Positions 25,533 through 38,480 of a stretch of 64,000 bases of DNA are shown here, piece by piece (position 1 is the first letter of the stretch; every line of letters begins with the position of its first letter). This stretch comes from Phaseolus vulgaris (lineage: Eukaryota; Streptophyta; Magnoliopsida; Fabales; Fabaceae). Both the position numbers and the translations under genes were made by a program. The notes under the pieces are model-generated. The model ran no database searches, was not told the DNA's origin, and saw only the letters and a list, made by a program, of their open reading frames with translations. The stretch is from contig NC_023754.2 in assembly GCF_000499845.2 (NCBI RefSeq), positions 17,982,111 to 18,046,110 of the forward strand, written 5' to 3'.

Positions 25533-26500
25533 GGTTGATTAATGATCCAACGTTTATTAATTTCCTTTCATTAGTCCCATTAATCACATTAGGGTCACAA
25601 TAATTGTATAAATTCCTGAACTATGAGATGACTCTTTAAGGGAATCTGATTAATCGATAGCATCCTCTGGATCATCAACCCTTACAGAATACTCCACGAG
25701 GGCAATGTTTGAATTGTCCTGACTGACAAGGGCTCAGTCGTGGATGATCCAGAAGAAGAGGAAGACGAAAATGAAAAGCGAGAAGAGGACGAGGAAGAAG
25801 ACATGACTAACCTTTCAGGGTGTAGGGAAAGCAACGCGCCATGACGATTAGGTTTTGGATGTCGGAGTAAGTAAAGTAGTGACTCGGAACTATAGGGGAC
25901 CACTATTTATAGTCTTTGAAAGGCTTGAGAGACGAAGCATCACTCCCATCTCAACCGTTGGATCTCCCTCGATCCAACAATTCTCATCAAATGGCTTAAA
26001 AAAGCCCTGTCATCATTACACGTCACATCACGCGTTCGATGTCGCCAACGTCACGTCTAACCTTGGGAAGTCCAACTGTCACTATGATCTCGAATGAAGA
26101 CTCTTCGGATTAATCATCCTCGAGTCTGGGGGCAAATGTACCGGTGAGGTTCGCACGACTGAGACCTTGACTTAGCACTCGGTCCAGAGTGACTGACATG
26201 ACCAACAACGAGGTTGACTAATGACCCAATGTTTATTAATCTCCTTTTATTAGGCCCATTAACCACAATGGGCCACAATAATTGTATAAATTAGCACATA
26301 TCCCAATGGATCATGTATGCAATCATCTAATCCTAAATATTGAGTGCCGAGTGTTGAAATTTGACTTGAGCGTCGAAATACCTTTTGCAGGTACCATACG
26401 AGTCCAAAGCTAGCAAGGAGGAGGAGTGGAGGAGCAAGTGAGAGTTCAACTAAGAGGAGGAAGTGAAGTGTCGACCGACCGAATGAGTGGTCTGAATCAT
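25533..26500 (+). mobile_element. Degenerate Ty3/gypsy-like LTR retrotransposon relic
   Basis: An ~81-bp segment occurs twice in direct orientation, at 25533-25614 and 26212-26292. Both copies carry CCCATTAA and a TATA-like AATTGTATAAATT. Just before 26137 is a G-rich tract (TCTGGGGGCAAA) followed by TGTACCGGTGAGG, which looks like a polypurine tract and the start of a 3' LTR. The first copy would then be a truncated 5' LTR. The segment between them (about 600 bp) is far too short for gag-pol, so the element is internally deleted. The G+C content is well above the flanks. The right boundary is uncertain. Confidence 0.55.
25682..25804 (-). pseudogene. Antisense Ser-rich ORF fragment inside the gypsy-like relic
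   Basis: On the minus strand a clear TATA box (CTATAAATAG, 25903-25912) lies about 100 bp upstream of an ATG at 25802-25804. That ATG opens a 40-codon frame that is mostly serine at first and then reads TTEPLSVRTIQTLPSW. A shorter upstream ATG at 25840-25842 gives a 10-codon uORF. Another frame carries readable acidic sequence (VRVDDPEDAID) past the stop, which suggests a frameshift in a longer ancestor. It reads against the proposed direction of the surrounding element. The function is unknown. Confidence 0.4.
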
Positions 26501-29500
26501 TCTTTTGGTTCTAACCCTATTCGAAAACCGAAGATGATGAAACAAAACACTATAAAAACTTCTTGATCACCTAAAAAACTCTTATCCTAATTTTTAGAAC
26601 ATCCCAAAATCAATTTTAAAACTCAAAAGCCCGTCTTTTCTCAAAATCTAAAGCATACATAAAACCCATAAGAAAAAAAAATATAAATTGGAGAAATGAG
26701 AAATAAATTACTTAATGTAAAAGTTCTGTGTGGATGTTCTACACTATCCTTCAACTATCTTATATTTTGTAAATCTCAAAGGAAATAAAAAGAGCTTAGG
26801 TTTGGCTCCTTTTGAAGAAGGGAAAGAAGAAGAAAAAAAAGAAAGGAAAAGTTAAGATAAACTCTTTGATCACTACATGCACCTCACAAACTTACGAGCT
26901 CGTGGTTCTTTTCTTTTTGAGTTTATATGATCCCGTCTCAACCTCAAAGGCCCAAAATTTATTTACTATTTACAAGCCCCAGAAATACTATTCTCATCTC
27001 TCGGTCTAAACATAACTATCATCTCTAAAGTTTAAAACTAACCCACATACATGCCTTAAATACATATTTAATTCTACTAAATTTGAAGTATAAATTAAAC
27101 TTAATTGTGAAATTTCAATTATTTCACCGTCATTTATATTAGCACGAAAACAAGTGCGTGTATTAGCAAAATATTCTTTTAAATCATTCTACTTTTCACG
27201 AGCATCAACAAATAAAAGTTTTTTACAATTTGGTTGCTTTCTTAACTCTTTCTTTTAGTCCCTATTGTTTTGTGATGACCAGGATTAAGAGAAAACATTA
27301 TTGTAACTCTTATAACATCATCTAACATTTCAAAGAAATAAAGAAATTAATTAATTGAAATAACATAATACCTAATAAAACTACTAAAGTGTTTGTATAT
27401 TGAATACATAATAATTTCATAATTAAACTAAAAATATGAGCTGATGTTTACATTACTTAATTATATACCACCATTTCTACTAATACATGCAATTGCAAAT
27501 ATGATAAGTTACTAGAAAATATTATACATTAGCCAAAAAATCAAGTAAATAATAAATAATCATTATCATTAACAATACTGTTCATATATGCTTATAAATA
27601 TCTCGAAATGTAATCTTTTATCAAAGGATAAATTATTATGTACTTTATATTTTATTGACCCTCTTTATTTTTAGAATTCTAATTATTGTAGTTCCATATG
27701 ATAATTATTTAACTATATTGTGATTTTTTCATATTTTCTAGTTGTGTTTATATTAGTCCAATCAAAATTTCTCTCCCAAAGTAACTAAACATGTTCCAAT
27801 TTATAAAATTTGTAAACAAACATCTATAATAGGTCTGGAAGTTTTAATTTATTTTTAATCAAGCACTCTACATAAAAAAAAACTGTCTTACATGTGACTT
27901 TGCCTATTAAATGATTAAGCAACATTATTAAGAAAAGATAAAAACAAATCTTTAACGAAATTTGATGCATTTAATCACTCCAATTTCTCAACAAAAGAAA
28001 TGAACCAGTGACACATAACCAAACATGTGAGTTTGATGGTTGTGTGATGTTAGGTAAGAAAGGATGAAGATGGTGTGTGATGAGATACAAAAATGTAAAA
28101 ATGGAAAAAAGGGTAGTATTTGGTCTCCCTTTTGCATGATCTTTGTAGATTTGAGGTTTTGTTTGAGACTTTTATGATTAATTTTGTGAGTTTTTGGAGG
28201 ATGAGGTGAGGACCCTAATGAAGACCAGAAAAGAGAAGTGTATGAGAAAGGCAAGGAAAGTTGGGAAACAGCACTGTCTCACGTTGGTTGTCTTCTGGTC
28301 TGGTCTACAAATAGACACCAACTGCTTTTTGCAGGACCAATAACTGGTAAAAGCAGTTGCAGTTGCAGTTGCAAAACCAACTTCTTCTAACCATTTACAT
28401 CTTTTGCATGCTTTTTAAGTTTTCTTTAGCACTCTATATTATTATTTCAAAATTATATTATCAATTAATAAAAATTACTATTGATATACCAACCCAATTT
28501 ATAAAATCACTTTCACAACAAATATATACCTTTTATTGTAAGACCTCTTCATAATTGTCTGACTAGTATATTAATTATTTTTCCTGAAAAGGTCATTCAC
28601 ATGCTTTTATCCAACAAGTGATAAATGAAAAAATTAATATGCCACATTTATATTTCTAATATAATTTAAGAATATAAATAGTTATAAAGTTTTATCTTAT
28701 TATGCAATAAAATATTTAAATAATAATTAATTTAAAAATAAAAAATAATTAATCTTTATATTATATTAATTAAGTTACATACTACCTTATAAACTATAAA
28801 AGAATTTTAATATCTAAAATAATTTATATTAAATTTAAAAAGTAATTTTTAAATTAATATTTAATATTAAAAACTAATGTTTTAGTTATTAATTATTTTA
28901 TATTTTTAATTATAAATTAATAATTAATTTAGAATTAAAATATTTACTAATTAAAATTTATAAATAAAATTAAATATAAATTTATAAATTTTTATCAATA
29001 ATAAAAATTATTTTAAATACTAATAATTTTTTAGTTTATAAAATAATATCTAACTTAATAGTAACTGATTATTTTTTTTTCTAAAATTAGGTAATATTTA
29101 ATAGTTTTCTTCTAATAATAGTAGACACTATGAGAATAATTTTGAAAAAAATAAAAATTTCTTACAAATTTATTATTGTTAATTACATTAATTAATTTTG
29201 TTAAATGTGTGAATGAATTAAAAAGATCTCAAATAATGTTAAGATAATTATTATAAATTTACATGATATTTGATGATTGAATTAGTGTGATTTAGTTCTC
29301 ACCTTCCATCTTTCTAATTGTCTAGTTTACTTAACTTGTGTATTTAAAAACTAATATATTGAAAAACACTCTACTTAAAATTGTTGAAAATTAATCAGAC
29401 TTGAGACTTGAAACTGAACTCTTTGATTATTTTGCTCACAAAAACATGAATGTAGAAAAGCATATTGATTTCACAAATTTATATTATTCGTATGCTCTAT

Positions 29501-30595
29501 GATAGATGATAGTTAAATGTATTTGAGAGAAATATTAGAAAGTGAAATTTATATATATTATTATTATGAAAGATAAATATATGTAATGAAGGTGAAGAAT
29601 ATGCAATGAATATAAATATTAGAGAAAGATTGGAAAAAATAGGAAAGGGTACTTTTTGCAGAAAGCGAGTGACGGTGTGTGGCATAAGAAATATCTTGAT
29701 GAATGCTTCCACCACACTATTTTCTTCTGTGTTGTGGTCCCCAATCATAACCACGCGCACTCACTCACTCACCTTTCAACATTGGAACCACACACACACC
29801 ACTATATTTATCTTCCCATTTTCACCATCCTAACTTATATTTCTTAAATGTTTTTGCTTATTCACAATTTATGTCTTCAACTATTCAAGTAATTGAATTA
29901 TTTATATATAATTGATAGTTTATAATTAATAATTTTTATATTTTATACATCATAGGTTTGCTAAAATGATTTTTATTGTAGTGAAAAAAGAAGGTAGGTT
30001 GCAGTGGCCCTCTCAGGCCTAATCTTGGTTGATAGTGATACAAAGATTGCCCTTTGTCAATTCCCAATTTTCAAAGGTCCACTTCCCCATCAAACTTTCC
30101 TCTATTATAGGAGAGAGAATAACCCACACTTCCATCAATTACTCAACATTTTCTTTATTTATATATATCTTCTCACTTATCATTCATATTTATTACTATT
30201 CTTCTTCCTCCCTATAAACTTTTAAGATATCATCTATCTTATTCATCACTGTAAACTTTTTATAAATCTTTCACCTTTTTTTTTATCAAAATGTTTATAT
30301 CATTTAGAGCACTATTTTATATCACAACTCCTTCTTAATCAAAATGTTATTTTAATCTAAATTTTATGTTGTCTTCAAAATTATATTACTTTGTATAATT
30401 TTTTATTTCAAGAATTCTTATAATGAATTTTCATTCAAGATACTCTTAACCTAAATCTAGATTAAGACTTTTTAAGCTCGAAATTTTAATAAAAATAATG
30501 CCTTTTAGATCATTTATTTTCTTTAAATATTATATTTACTTAATATTTATAAAATAATCTACCGTGTCAAATAATTATTTAAATAAAAAATTTAT
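26501..30595. other. A/T-rich intergenic spacer with promoter-like patches
   Basis: No gene can be supported. Patches near 29640-29850 and 30000-30240 are pyrimidine-rich, have TATA-like sequence (CACTATATTTATC near 29802; TTTATATATATC near 30160) and look like plant leaders, but no significant ORF follows on either strand. A possible decayed MITE lies at 28703-29126. Confidence 0.45.
28703..29126. mobile_element. Decayed foldback MITE relative
   Basis: Blocks AATAAAAAATAATTAATC, ATTAATTAAGTTACATACTA and, near the right side, TAGTAACTGATTATTTTT and CTAAAATTAGG follow the order seen in the better copies. The termini are not clear and the A/T bias is extreme. Confidence 0.35.
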
Positions 30596-31060
30596 CGAAA
30601 GAAGACTTGCCGAAATCAGTGTCTATCTAAGATTAAATGATTATCGAAACAATAGTGTTTATTAAAGATCTATCGATCATCAGAATAATTATTATCAAAG
30701 ACCAAACTGTTATAGAAAGAACACTCATCAAGATCAAATGATCATCATGACAATTGCTATCAAATGTCAAACAATCACAGAAAGAACACTCACTAAGATC
30801 AAACGATCATCGAAACAACAATGTCTATCCAAGATCAAATGATCATCGGAACAATTGTTATGCAAGACCAAACAGTCAATGAAAATAAAGTTATGCATAA
30901 TCTCTATCCGAGATTAAACGATTAGAGCCTGTCCAAGATCAAACGATAAGTGGAAAAAAATTTCTAATCGAGAATAAGCAATCATCGAAACAAGACTAAA
31001 CAAAATCACTATTCGAGATAAAACGATCATTGAAACAAAGTTATACATAATCTCTTGAAA
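30596..31060. repeat. Degenerate tandem repeat, unit about 45-50 bp
   Basis: The core AAGATCAAACGATCATCGAA recurs about nine or ten times in diverged form, with spacers containing ACAATGTCTATCC, GAAAGAACACTCA or AAAGTTATGCATAATCTC. Two neighbouring units near 30720-30800 share a longer ~68-bp pattern. No protein frame is conserved between units, so it looks satellite-like. Confidence 0.7.
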
Positions 31061-33139
31061 ATAAATTACCATCATAATCTGACAAGTCATTTGAAAATAA
31101 ACGGTCATCTTAAAATAATCAAACTCAAAATAAATAAATATCATTTGATCAAATTAAACTAATGAACACTTGCAGAACATGAAAACTCGTTTATCCATCG
31201 GTCTCCTTACACCTTATTTATGGATTCTGAACTTGAAGACCTTATATACCTACTCATATTTATATATGAAAATAGACATAATAATATAAAATTCAATCAA
31301 ATCGGTTGTAGTCCAATCAAATCATATACAACCATATAACTTAAATATTTATATAATAATTGATTAAATAACAAATAATTAATATTCAATTATATCTCTT
31401 ATTTATTTTAAATATTTATTTTATAATTCAAGTTAAAGAAATCTATAAAATACAAATCAATAGTACAAAAAATATTCATTCAATTCTTACATTTATAATT
31501 TTCTATAAATTTTATTAATTTGAGCGTTAAATAATCTTCTAGATGTGAATTTTTCATCATCATCTTCGACAATCATATGCCAAAGTCATAACTTTATAAC
31601 GTAAATCACCATCTTCCACTTTAAAAAACAATACTTATTTCGATAAAACAAACAAAAGAAAACTAATAGAAAACAAGACAAAATAATCAAGCAAAATATT
31701 ATATAAAAAGGATGGATAAAGGATGAAGAAAGAAGAAAGGTTGCATACGAATATCGTACAATGGCATGTGTACTTGTCCAAAACCTTTAGTTTTTATGTT
31801 GTTTTGGATGATTAATTTCCAAAGTAAGTGTTTGTTTGAACTAGTTTATACTCTTAAGAAAAACGTGTATACTTGTTTGTGTTGTTTAAAACATTATAAA
31901 CAACTAATTATATTAATTTTCGAAACATTTGACCTGTTTAAATTTCAGTTAAAACAAAGAAGGTAGCATAGTAAAAATTTTAGGTTAAATGGAAACATAG
32001 ACCATATATGTAGAGCCAAATGCACGTTAAAACGAATCTGAGTCCTAGCTGTCAACTTGTTGTTTGAGTAAACCATGTACCCACCAATGAGTGCAGTTTT
32101 GAGTTTGATTGAAAAATACAGTATGAATTGATGGAAGGCATCGATGAAAAAAATAAAATAAAAAATAATAAAAATAAATAAATATATATATATGTATGTA
32201 TGTATATGCAGGGTATTGAACTCTTATTATGGAAAAACACCTACAATTTCATGGATTTAAAACAGATGACAAGAACTCACTAACCTTTTCTCCAAATCAA
32301 CATTTGCAGTTGATTAATGGCCCACATTCTTGTGTTTTCTGTCAACTCATTTCATGTCATATTTTTCTACACAGATTATGTCGACAACTAAGAGCAAGAA
32401 ATATATTATGGATCTCTCTCTTTCTTTCTGCAGGTTTTAAACATGATACAGAAACATATAATTTATTTAGATTGATGGGAATGAAAAAGAAAAAGAAAAT
32501 AAAAGTGAGATTGTTTTGATAAGAAAAGAGAATGGAAAGTAAACAAAAAATTTATAATAATGTAATAGAATACATTTTTCTAAACTAATGATAAACATTT
32601 GCACTTTATTTGATTTGTATGGAGAAAATAGAGTGTTAGTTTGATAGTGAAATGTCAAAAATACTTTAGATGTTTTTTTTTAAACTTAAACATTTATTTA
32701 TAAAAGAGATTAGTCGAGAAAATAAAAATAAATGATTTCTTAAAAATAGTAATAATTTAAATTATTATTTATTAGTTGTTAATAATAATTAAATAAATAA
32801 ATAAACTCCAATAAATAAAATTACTTTTAAAAATCAAATATTAAACCTAAGTAATTCATAAATCTATTACTTTTTTTTTCATTTCATACTTTATTTTCCT
32901 TTTAAAAACATAATTACATTACTATAAAATCATTAAATAAAAAATAATTAATTGTTATTGACTAAATTATATATTATTTTAGAAACTAAAGAAATTAATT
33001 ATTGTAATCTAGTTTCCATGACCCACACCACAACAGTACAACAACTTTTTCTTATGTGTCTTAACCTTTGTGACAGATGTGACACCGATATGATATAACC
33101 TTGTGTGTCTTCCTTGGGTTCCCTCCTTACTTCTACCCC
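31061..33139. other. A/T-rich intergenic spacer
   Basis: I see no gene. A short TATATA/TATG repeat lies near 32181-32206. A fragment of the foldback MITE family may be at about 32919-33003 (AAAATCATTAAATAAAAAAT then TTGACTAAATTATATATTAT). Confidence 0.45.
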
Positions 33140-34222
33140 AGGTACTTAAAAGGTACCCTTATAAAAGTATAATTTAAAGATTTTGCATAGAGTTTAAGGG
33201 AGTTCCTTTCAACATTTATACCAGCCAACTTTGATTTGTGAAAGTTGATTTTTAGTCCAAAAGCAATATCATCACAGGTTAGGATTGCTTTTATAGAGAT
33301 AACATTGTTATAAGAGTCTTCATGCGAACAAGGTATCATCAACAAATTGTAATACACAAGCTTCAACCTCATTCCTCCCCACCTTCACACCTTTTAGTAG
33401 GTTCGCCTTAAGCGTTTGTCTTACTAATCTGGCCAATCCTTCAGCTACAATAAGAAAAAGAAATGGGGCTAGTGGATCTCCTTGCCCCAACCCTCTTGAA
33501 GGTTTAAATTCCGTTGTGGGGCTTCCATTAACCAAAACAGACACTGACACAAACTCCAAGCAACCTTTGACCCACTTGATCCATTTACTGTAAAAGCCTA
33601 GCCTATGTAACATATCTAAAAGGAAATCTCACCTTACCAAATCGTATGCCTTTTCATATTCCACCTTCAAGCACAAACCCCTCCTCTCATACCTCCTTAA
33701 TTCCTCAACAACCTCATTGGCCACCAGGACACTGTTTAACATTCCTCTATCCTTCAGAAAAGCCGGTTGGCTATCATCAATAACCTCACGAAGAGCTCCC
33801 TTGATGCGACACGACATCACCTTAGTTATGATTTTATAGATAGGTCTGTACTGACCAAGGTTTGTGGGATCTCTTACTTTAGGAACTAAGGTTATAAAGG
33901 ATTCATGACAACCCTTCGGAATGCATCCCGTATCCTGAAAATAAAGAAGGGCATCCACGATATCCTGCTTAAGAGTAACCCAACTGTTCTTGATAAAAGT
34001 GAAAGTGAATCCATTCAGGTCAGGGCTTTCTGAACCCTCACATTGCCATCTTCATCGAGAAAGTTATTATCATCTTGGATGTCTAGTTCCTCTATTTCTT
34101 TCTAAATGTTTTTCTTGTTTGTGTCCAAGAACCCATACACATCCCAATTCCACACTTTAAGGTTTGACTTCAAAATCTTTAGCTTATCTTTGAGTCTGAA
34201 TATACTATTCCCCTGAACACAT
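33140..34222 (-). pseudogene. LINE (L1-type) reverse transcriptase relic
   Basis: Three minus-strand frames join into an L1-type reverse transcriptase. Near 34060-34210 is the linker before the RT (KLKILKSNLKVWNWDVYG). Then come NGFTFTFIKNSW (about 33990-34030) and FITLVPKVRDPTNLGQYRPI (about 33845-33905). Next are PAFLKDRGMLNSVLVANEVV and KVEYEKAYD (about 33635-33770), VLVNGSPTTEFKPSRGLGQGDPLAPFLF (about 33450-33540), and the FVDD catalytic motif near 33325-33335. Frameshifts separate the blocks, one stop interrupts the linker, and there is a deletion before NGFTF. The relic stops after a YLG block near 33135. Neither the endonuclease nor a 3' end is present. Confidence 0.85.
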
Positions 34223-34228
34223 AACACA

Positions 34229-34233
<5 letters not shown>

Positions 34234-34259
<26 letters not shown>
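34234..34259. repeat. (TA)n microsatellite
   Basis: A run of about 13 TA units directly upstream (minus-strand sense) of the LINE relic. Confidence 0.95.
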
Positions 34260-37200
34260 AAAGTTTAAAACTTTATTTTTTTAAATGCTTATGAAAAATT
34301 TATTCAAACAATTATTATATTTTGTTTCTTAGTTTTTGTGCACATGTTAAAAATTAGTGCTTAGAAAAATTAGGTTTTAGACTACATCAAAATTTATTAG
34401 TTTGGAGTTAAAAGTTCATGGAGTTAGGAGTTTAAGCATGTGTTTAGAAAATAGTTAGGAAGATGAAATGAGTTAACTGCAACTAAAGTTAAGACAAAAG
34501 TAATTTGATGTAGTTTTTACTTATAGTTTTTAATTTAACAAGAGTTTTGAGTGAATTTTATTTTTAATTGAATACGAAAAGAAATGATAAACATATTGAT
34601 ACAATGCTCTACTTTTACTTTTTTAAAATATTTTTTTCAAACTTAAATAGAGATGCCTTAAGATATTTTATGAAATTAATAATTTAATAATACAATAAAA
34701 TATAATAAATCTAAATAATATAACCAAAATATTTGACATTCGTTTCAAAACACTACATTATCTAACTGCATCAATTACTTTTTTTTCAGTTATGGTAAGC
34801 ATTTAGTTTTTCACCTATTAATTTTATAGTTTATAAACTTTATATAACGTAACAATAAAAAAATAGTTTACAAGGAAATAAGTTTATTATACCAAAAAAA
34901 GATGATTGATAAATATTTTACAAATTAGCAAGGCAGGATTCATTTCAAAACAGTTTACGAAATTGTGGCATCAACGTTGGAACTCTGCAGTGTGAATTGC
35001 ATTTTCAAAACTCATTAACACTACGATATATCATATAAAATTAGTAAATCAAAATTAAAAGAAAAAAAACTAACCTGAAAATCGACTCAACGTTGACCTT
35101 TTCCGTTTACATAATAAAAAATAAAAGGATATTTTAAATTATATTGGATTAAGTAAATAATAAATAAATATGCATTTTTTAATTATTTGATTTTACACTG
35201 TTATAATTGTTATTTATTTTATTTTATTTTTTAGTAATCCTAATAAAATTGAGTGCTCATAATATATTATCACTTTGCTGGGACATACCAACTTGTGCTT
35301 AGAAATCAAAATTATGTGCAATCACTCCCTCTTTTATTTCATTTTTCACAAAATTTAAACTCATATATAGCGTTTCAGTTTAAGTGTGTATACATATAAA
35401 TAAAATTTGAAGTATAAAAAACACGTTCATAATCATTTATCTGGTTTATATATTTTGAAGTATTTACTTTTCGTTTTCTTTTATTTCATCTTTATTTTTA
35501 TTCCTTTTTTTATTTTTTTATCTTAATTAGAGGTTTAAATATATTGCTTTAATTTGCTTGATTGACCAAATGTTTTTTGTTTTCACCTACAAATTACCAA
35601 AGTAGAATTCTTTTGAAACATTTTACCAAAATAGTTAAAAGCCAAAAATACTCAAATTTAGATTATTTCGTGTGACATCATTTTTTAAAATTCATTTTAT
35701 TGATGCCACGTCGTGTCATTAACAATCTGGTTTTTTATTAGAAAAAAGGCAATGCATGACACTGAAAACCCTAATCTATAAACATTAATTAAAAAGTCAT
35801 ACTTTAATAATAATTTGTTTACGACATAACCCTTTTAACCAATTATTCCCTTAAAAGCTTTTTTTTACTTAAATTAAAAAAAAAACACGTATGGTATAAA
35901 AAGGATCAGTCTAGTTAATTTCATCTTAATGATGCTTTTATTCTCAATGACTTATTTAGGTTCATGACATAAAGATACTTAAAAAAATAATAGAGATCAG
36001 TGAAATAAAATAATGTTAATGGACTTGTTACTTTTCCTCCTTCATAACACGTATTAGAACTCATTAAAACTACTGAAACCTAGAAACGAATATACATAAA
36101 AGTGATAAAAGGAACGTACGAAGACATTAGTAATGTGATTTAAGAGAAGAATTAAGACATAGCAGCACAGTGTGTTCTACTTTCTGCAGTACCTTAATTA
36201 ACAACCTTTCCCATCAATGGCTGTCAAGAAAGAGATTACTAGAAAAGCTGAGTGACAGAGACATGCATATATATATAAAAATGAAGATGTTAAACGTAGA
36301 AAGAGATTGCAGGACCACAAGATAGCATTAGGTGAGTGCATGATGAGTCGTTGGTTGGTATTTGATGTATGTGATGAAAAAAAAACAAAGACGTGCATGT
36401 GCAGGAACTAAGATATACCTCTAGGGTTGGTTTCATGTGTTAACAACCAAATGAAAATTGAATTTGTTTCCCCTAAAAGCAAACCAAGGTCCTTCTAAGA
36501 TATAACTTCCCATTGCTCATTCTCTCCAACAAACATATCTCTTTCAACCTTTCTCATCACATATATACAAGTGGAAGAGCAAGCATATTTGCATAAAGTA
36601 AAACAGATTGAAAGCCATTACGATTGTCCACTTATAGAGGGAGAAAAAGAAAGGGTATATTCAATTAAATGCAACTTTTTTTTTTCAATTTAATGAAGTT
36701 CTAAAACCTGAAGATCATCTTACATAAATTTATTTTGCTTTAACCAATGCTTTTATGTTTATATATATTAGATATAAAATTATATCAAATATTCAAACCA
36801 ATCCTTATTTATTATAATCATTATCAATACGATTATTTTTTAAGGGTTTTTTTGTTTTTTTTTTATCTATAAGAGTAATGAATAAATGAGAGTATTTATG
36901 ATATACTTCAATCTTATTGCATAAAATTATTTCTAGTAACTCGATCCAACATGCTTCAATAACATAAACAGTTTATATAACTCACTTGTACCTATATAAC
37001 CCTCAACAAGGTCTTTCTCTTCCTTACAAAGTGTCAAACAAAAGAGTAAATACAAGATGTCTTTCAGCATAGCAAAAAAGATTGAAAGGCTCATATAACA
37101 ACTATATACCAAAATTGAAAATATTTCTCCTTCATCTAATTACACGTCTCACTTTATAAGTAACATAATTTCTCTGACCAATTCAATATCAATATCTCAA

Positions 37201-37740
37201 TCAGTGCACGAAACACATGGTCATGTTGTAGATGATAAAAGGTTCACAAAGTCAATGTTTGGTAGCCACAAAAAACAACACCAACACACAATGTCCTTAT
37301 GTTGATTCTTCAAGAGAAAACAACAAACCAATTGTTTTCCTATGTTAACTAGCCAAGTAACTTCTACATATAATCACCTTTTTTGACTGCTCCGAAAGAC
37401 TGCTTCCTGAAACAACTTGTACTCATGTATCTCGCACAACTCACAACCAGTTCAAATGCAAATAAATGAACATAAAACCAGTAATAATAAAAACTCTTAA
37501 AATCTAATTGATTTATTAATTAGATTTTCCTCCCATAAGCACGATGGACTTGAAACACTCCCATCTGACATAAATACCAATTTAAAAAAGGAGTAAGGAT
37601 GCTTATATGCTTTCTAATAAGAAAAACATTAAATTTCTAATAAGAAAAACATTAATTGCATGCAACATTATATTTATTATATTTGAAGAAAATAAAAGCA
37701 GTGATTTGAATGAGTGGTGAACTACACAATATTAACTAAA
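34260..37740. other. A/T-rich intergenic spacer
   Basis: There is no supported gene. A 23-bp unit (TTTCTAATAAGAAAAACATT core) is duplicated in tandem near 37611-37655. Pyrimidine-rich leader-like sequence near 36500-36570 has no ORF after it. Confidence 0.45.
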
Positions 37741-38070
37741 TTAGAAAATTATTAAATAAAAGTTAATTTTAAAGATAAAAAATAATTAGTTACTATTGAT
37801 TAAATTAGATACTATTTGTATACTTAAAAAAGTTATTGATATTTAAACTAATTTTTATAAATAGTTTCTAGATTCATATCTAATTAACTAATAAGATTTT
37901 AACTACCCATTATTTAGATTCTAGCTAATTAAAAACTATTTATCAACAATATAAACTAATTAGATATCAATATTTTTTTTATTATCTAAAATTAATACCT
38001 AATTTATTAAATATAACAATTAATTTTTTTTATCTTTAAAATTATTTTTGTTTAATGATTTTTTGTAGTA
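37741..38070. mobile_element. Foldback MITE, decayed copy
   Basis: It shows TTATTAAATAAAAGTTAATTT at the left and AATTATTTTTGTTTAATGAT then TTTTGTAGTA at the right. Internally, ATCTAATTAACTA and TAGCTAATTAAAAAC take the places of the paired inner arms. This matches the family layout with many substitutions. Confidence 0.6.
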
Positions 38071-38333
38071 TATATTATTTTCGTAGGTGGGACAACCTAA
38101 TCTACCTTATAAGTATTTTTTTTTTTTTTTGCTAGAGATTCTACTCGTGTATAATTTATATATGTATAACATTTAAGAGATGAAAAGGAAATAAAATGAA
38201 ACAAATAATATGATCAATAGGGGAGAGCTAAAAGAAAAAAATAATTATTGAAAAATATATGCAAGAAACCGGAGTATCGTGATTATTTTTCTTATTAGTT
38301 AGAAATTTCTTTGTGGTCTAAAATTACATGGGT

Positions 38334-38475
38334 TGTTGGAGATCCCACATCGACTAGAGATGAAGACAATTCATTGTATATAAGTGGGTGCAATCCTCAA
38401 TTTAAGAGCCGGTTTTATGGGGTTGAGTTAGGCTTAAAGTTCACTTCTTAATATGGTAAAATTCATTTCTTAATA
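38334..38475 (+). mobile_element. Internally deleted TRIM copy with TGGGT target duplication
   Basis: One complete 120-bp terminal repeat (38334-38453, starts TGTTGGAGATCCCACATCGA) is followed by TGGTA, the first five bases of the primer site, and then by the last ~17 bases of a second repeat (ATTCATTTCTTAATA). TGGGT is present at 38329-38333 and again at 38476-38480. The deletion therefore removed the interior and most of the second repeat. Confidence 0.82.
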
Positions 38476-38480
38476 TGGGT

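Noticed and set aside
36198..36398. Possible microRNA precursor around GAGTGACAGAGACATGC
   Set aside because: It resembles miR156 only over a few bases, and no matching star arm was found.
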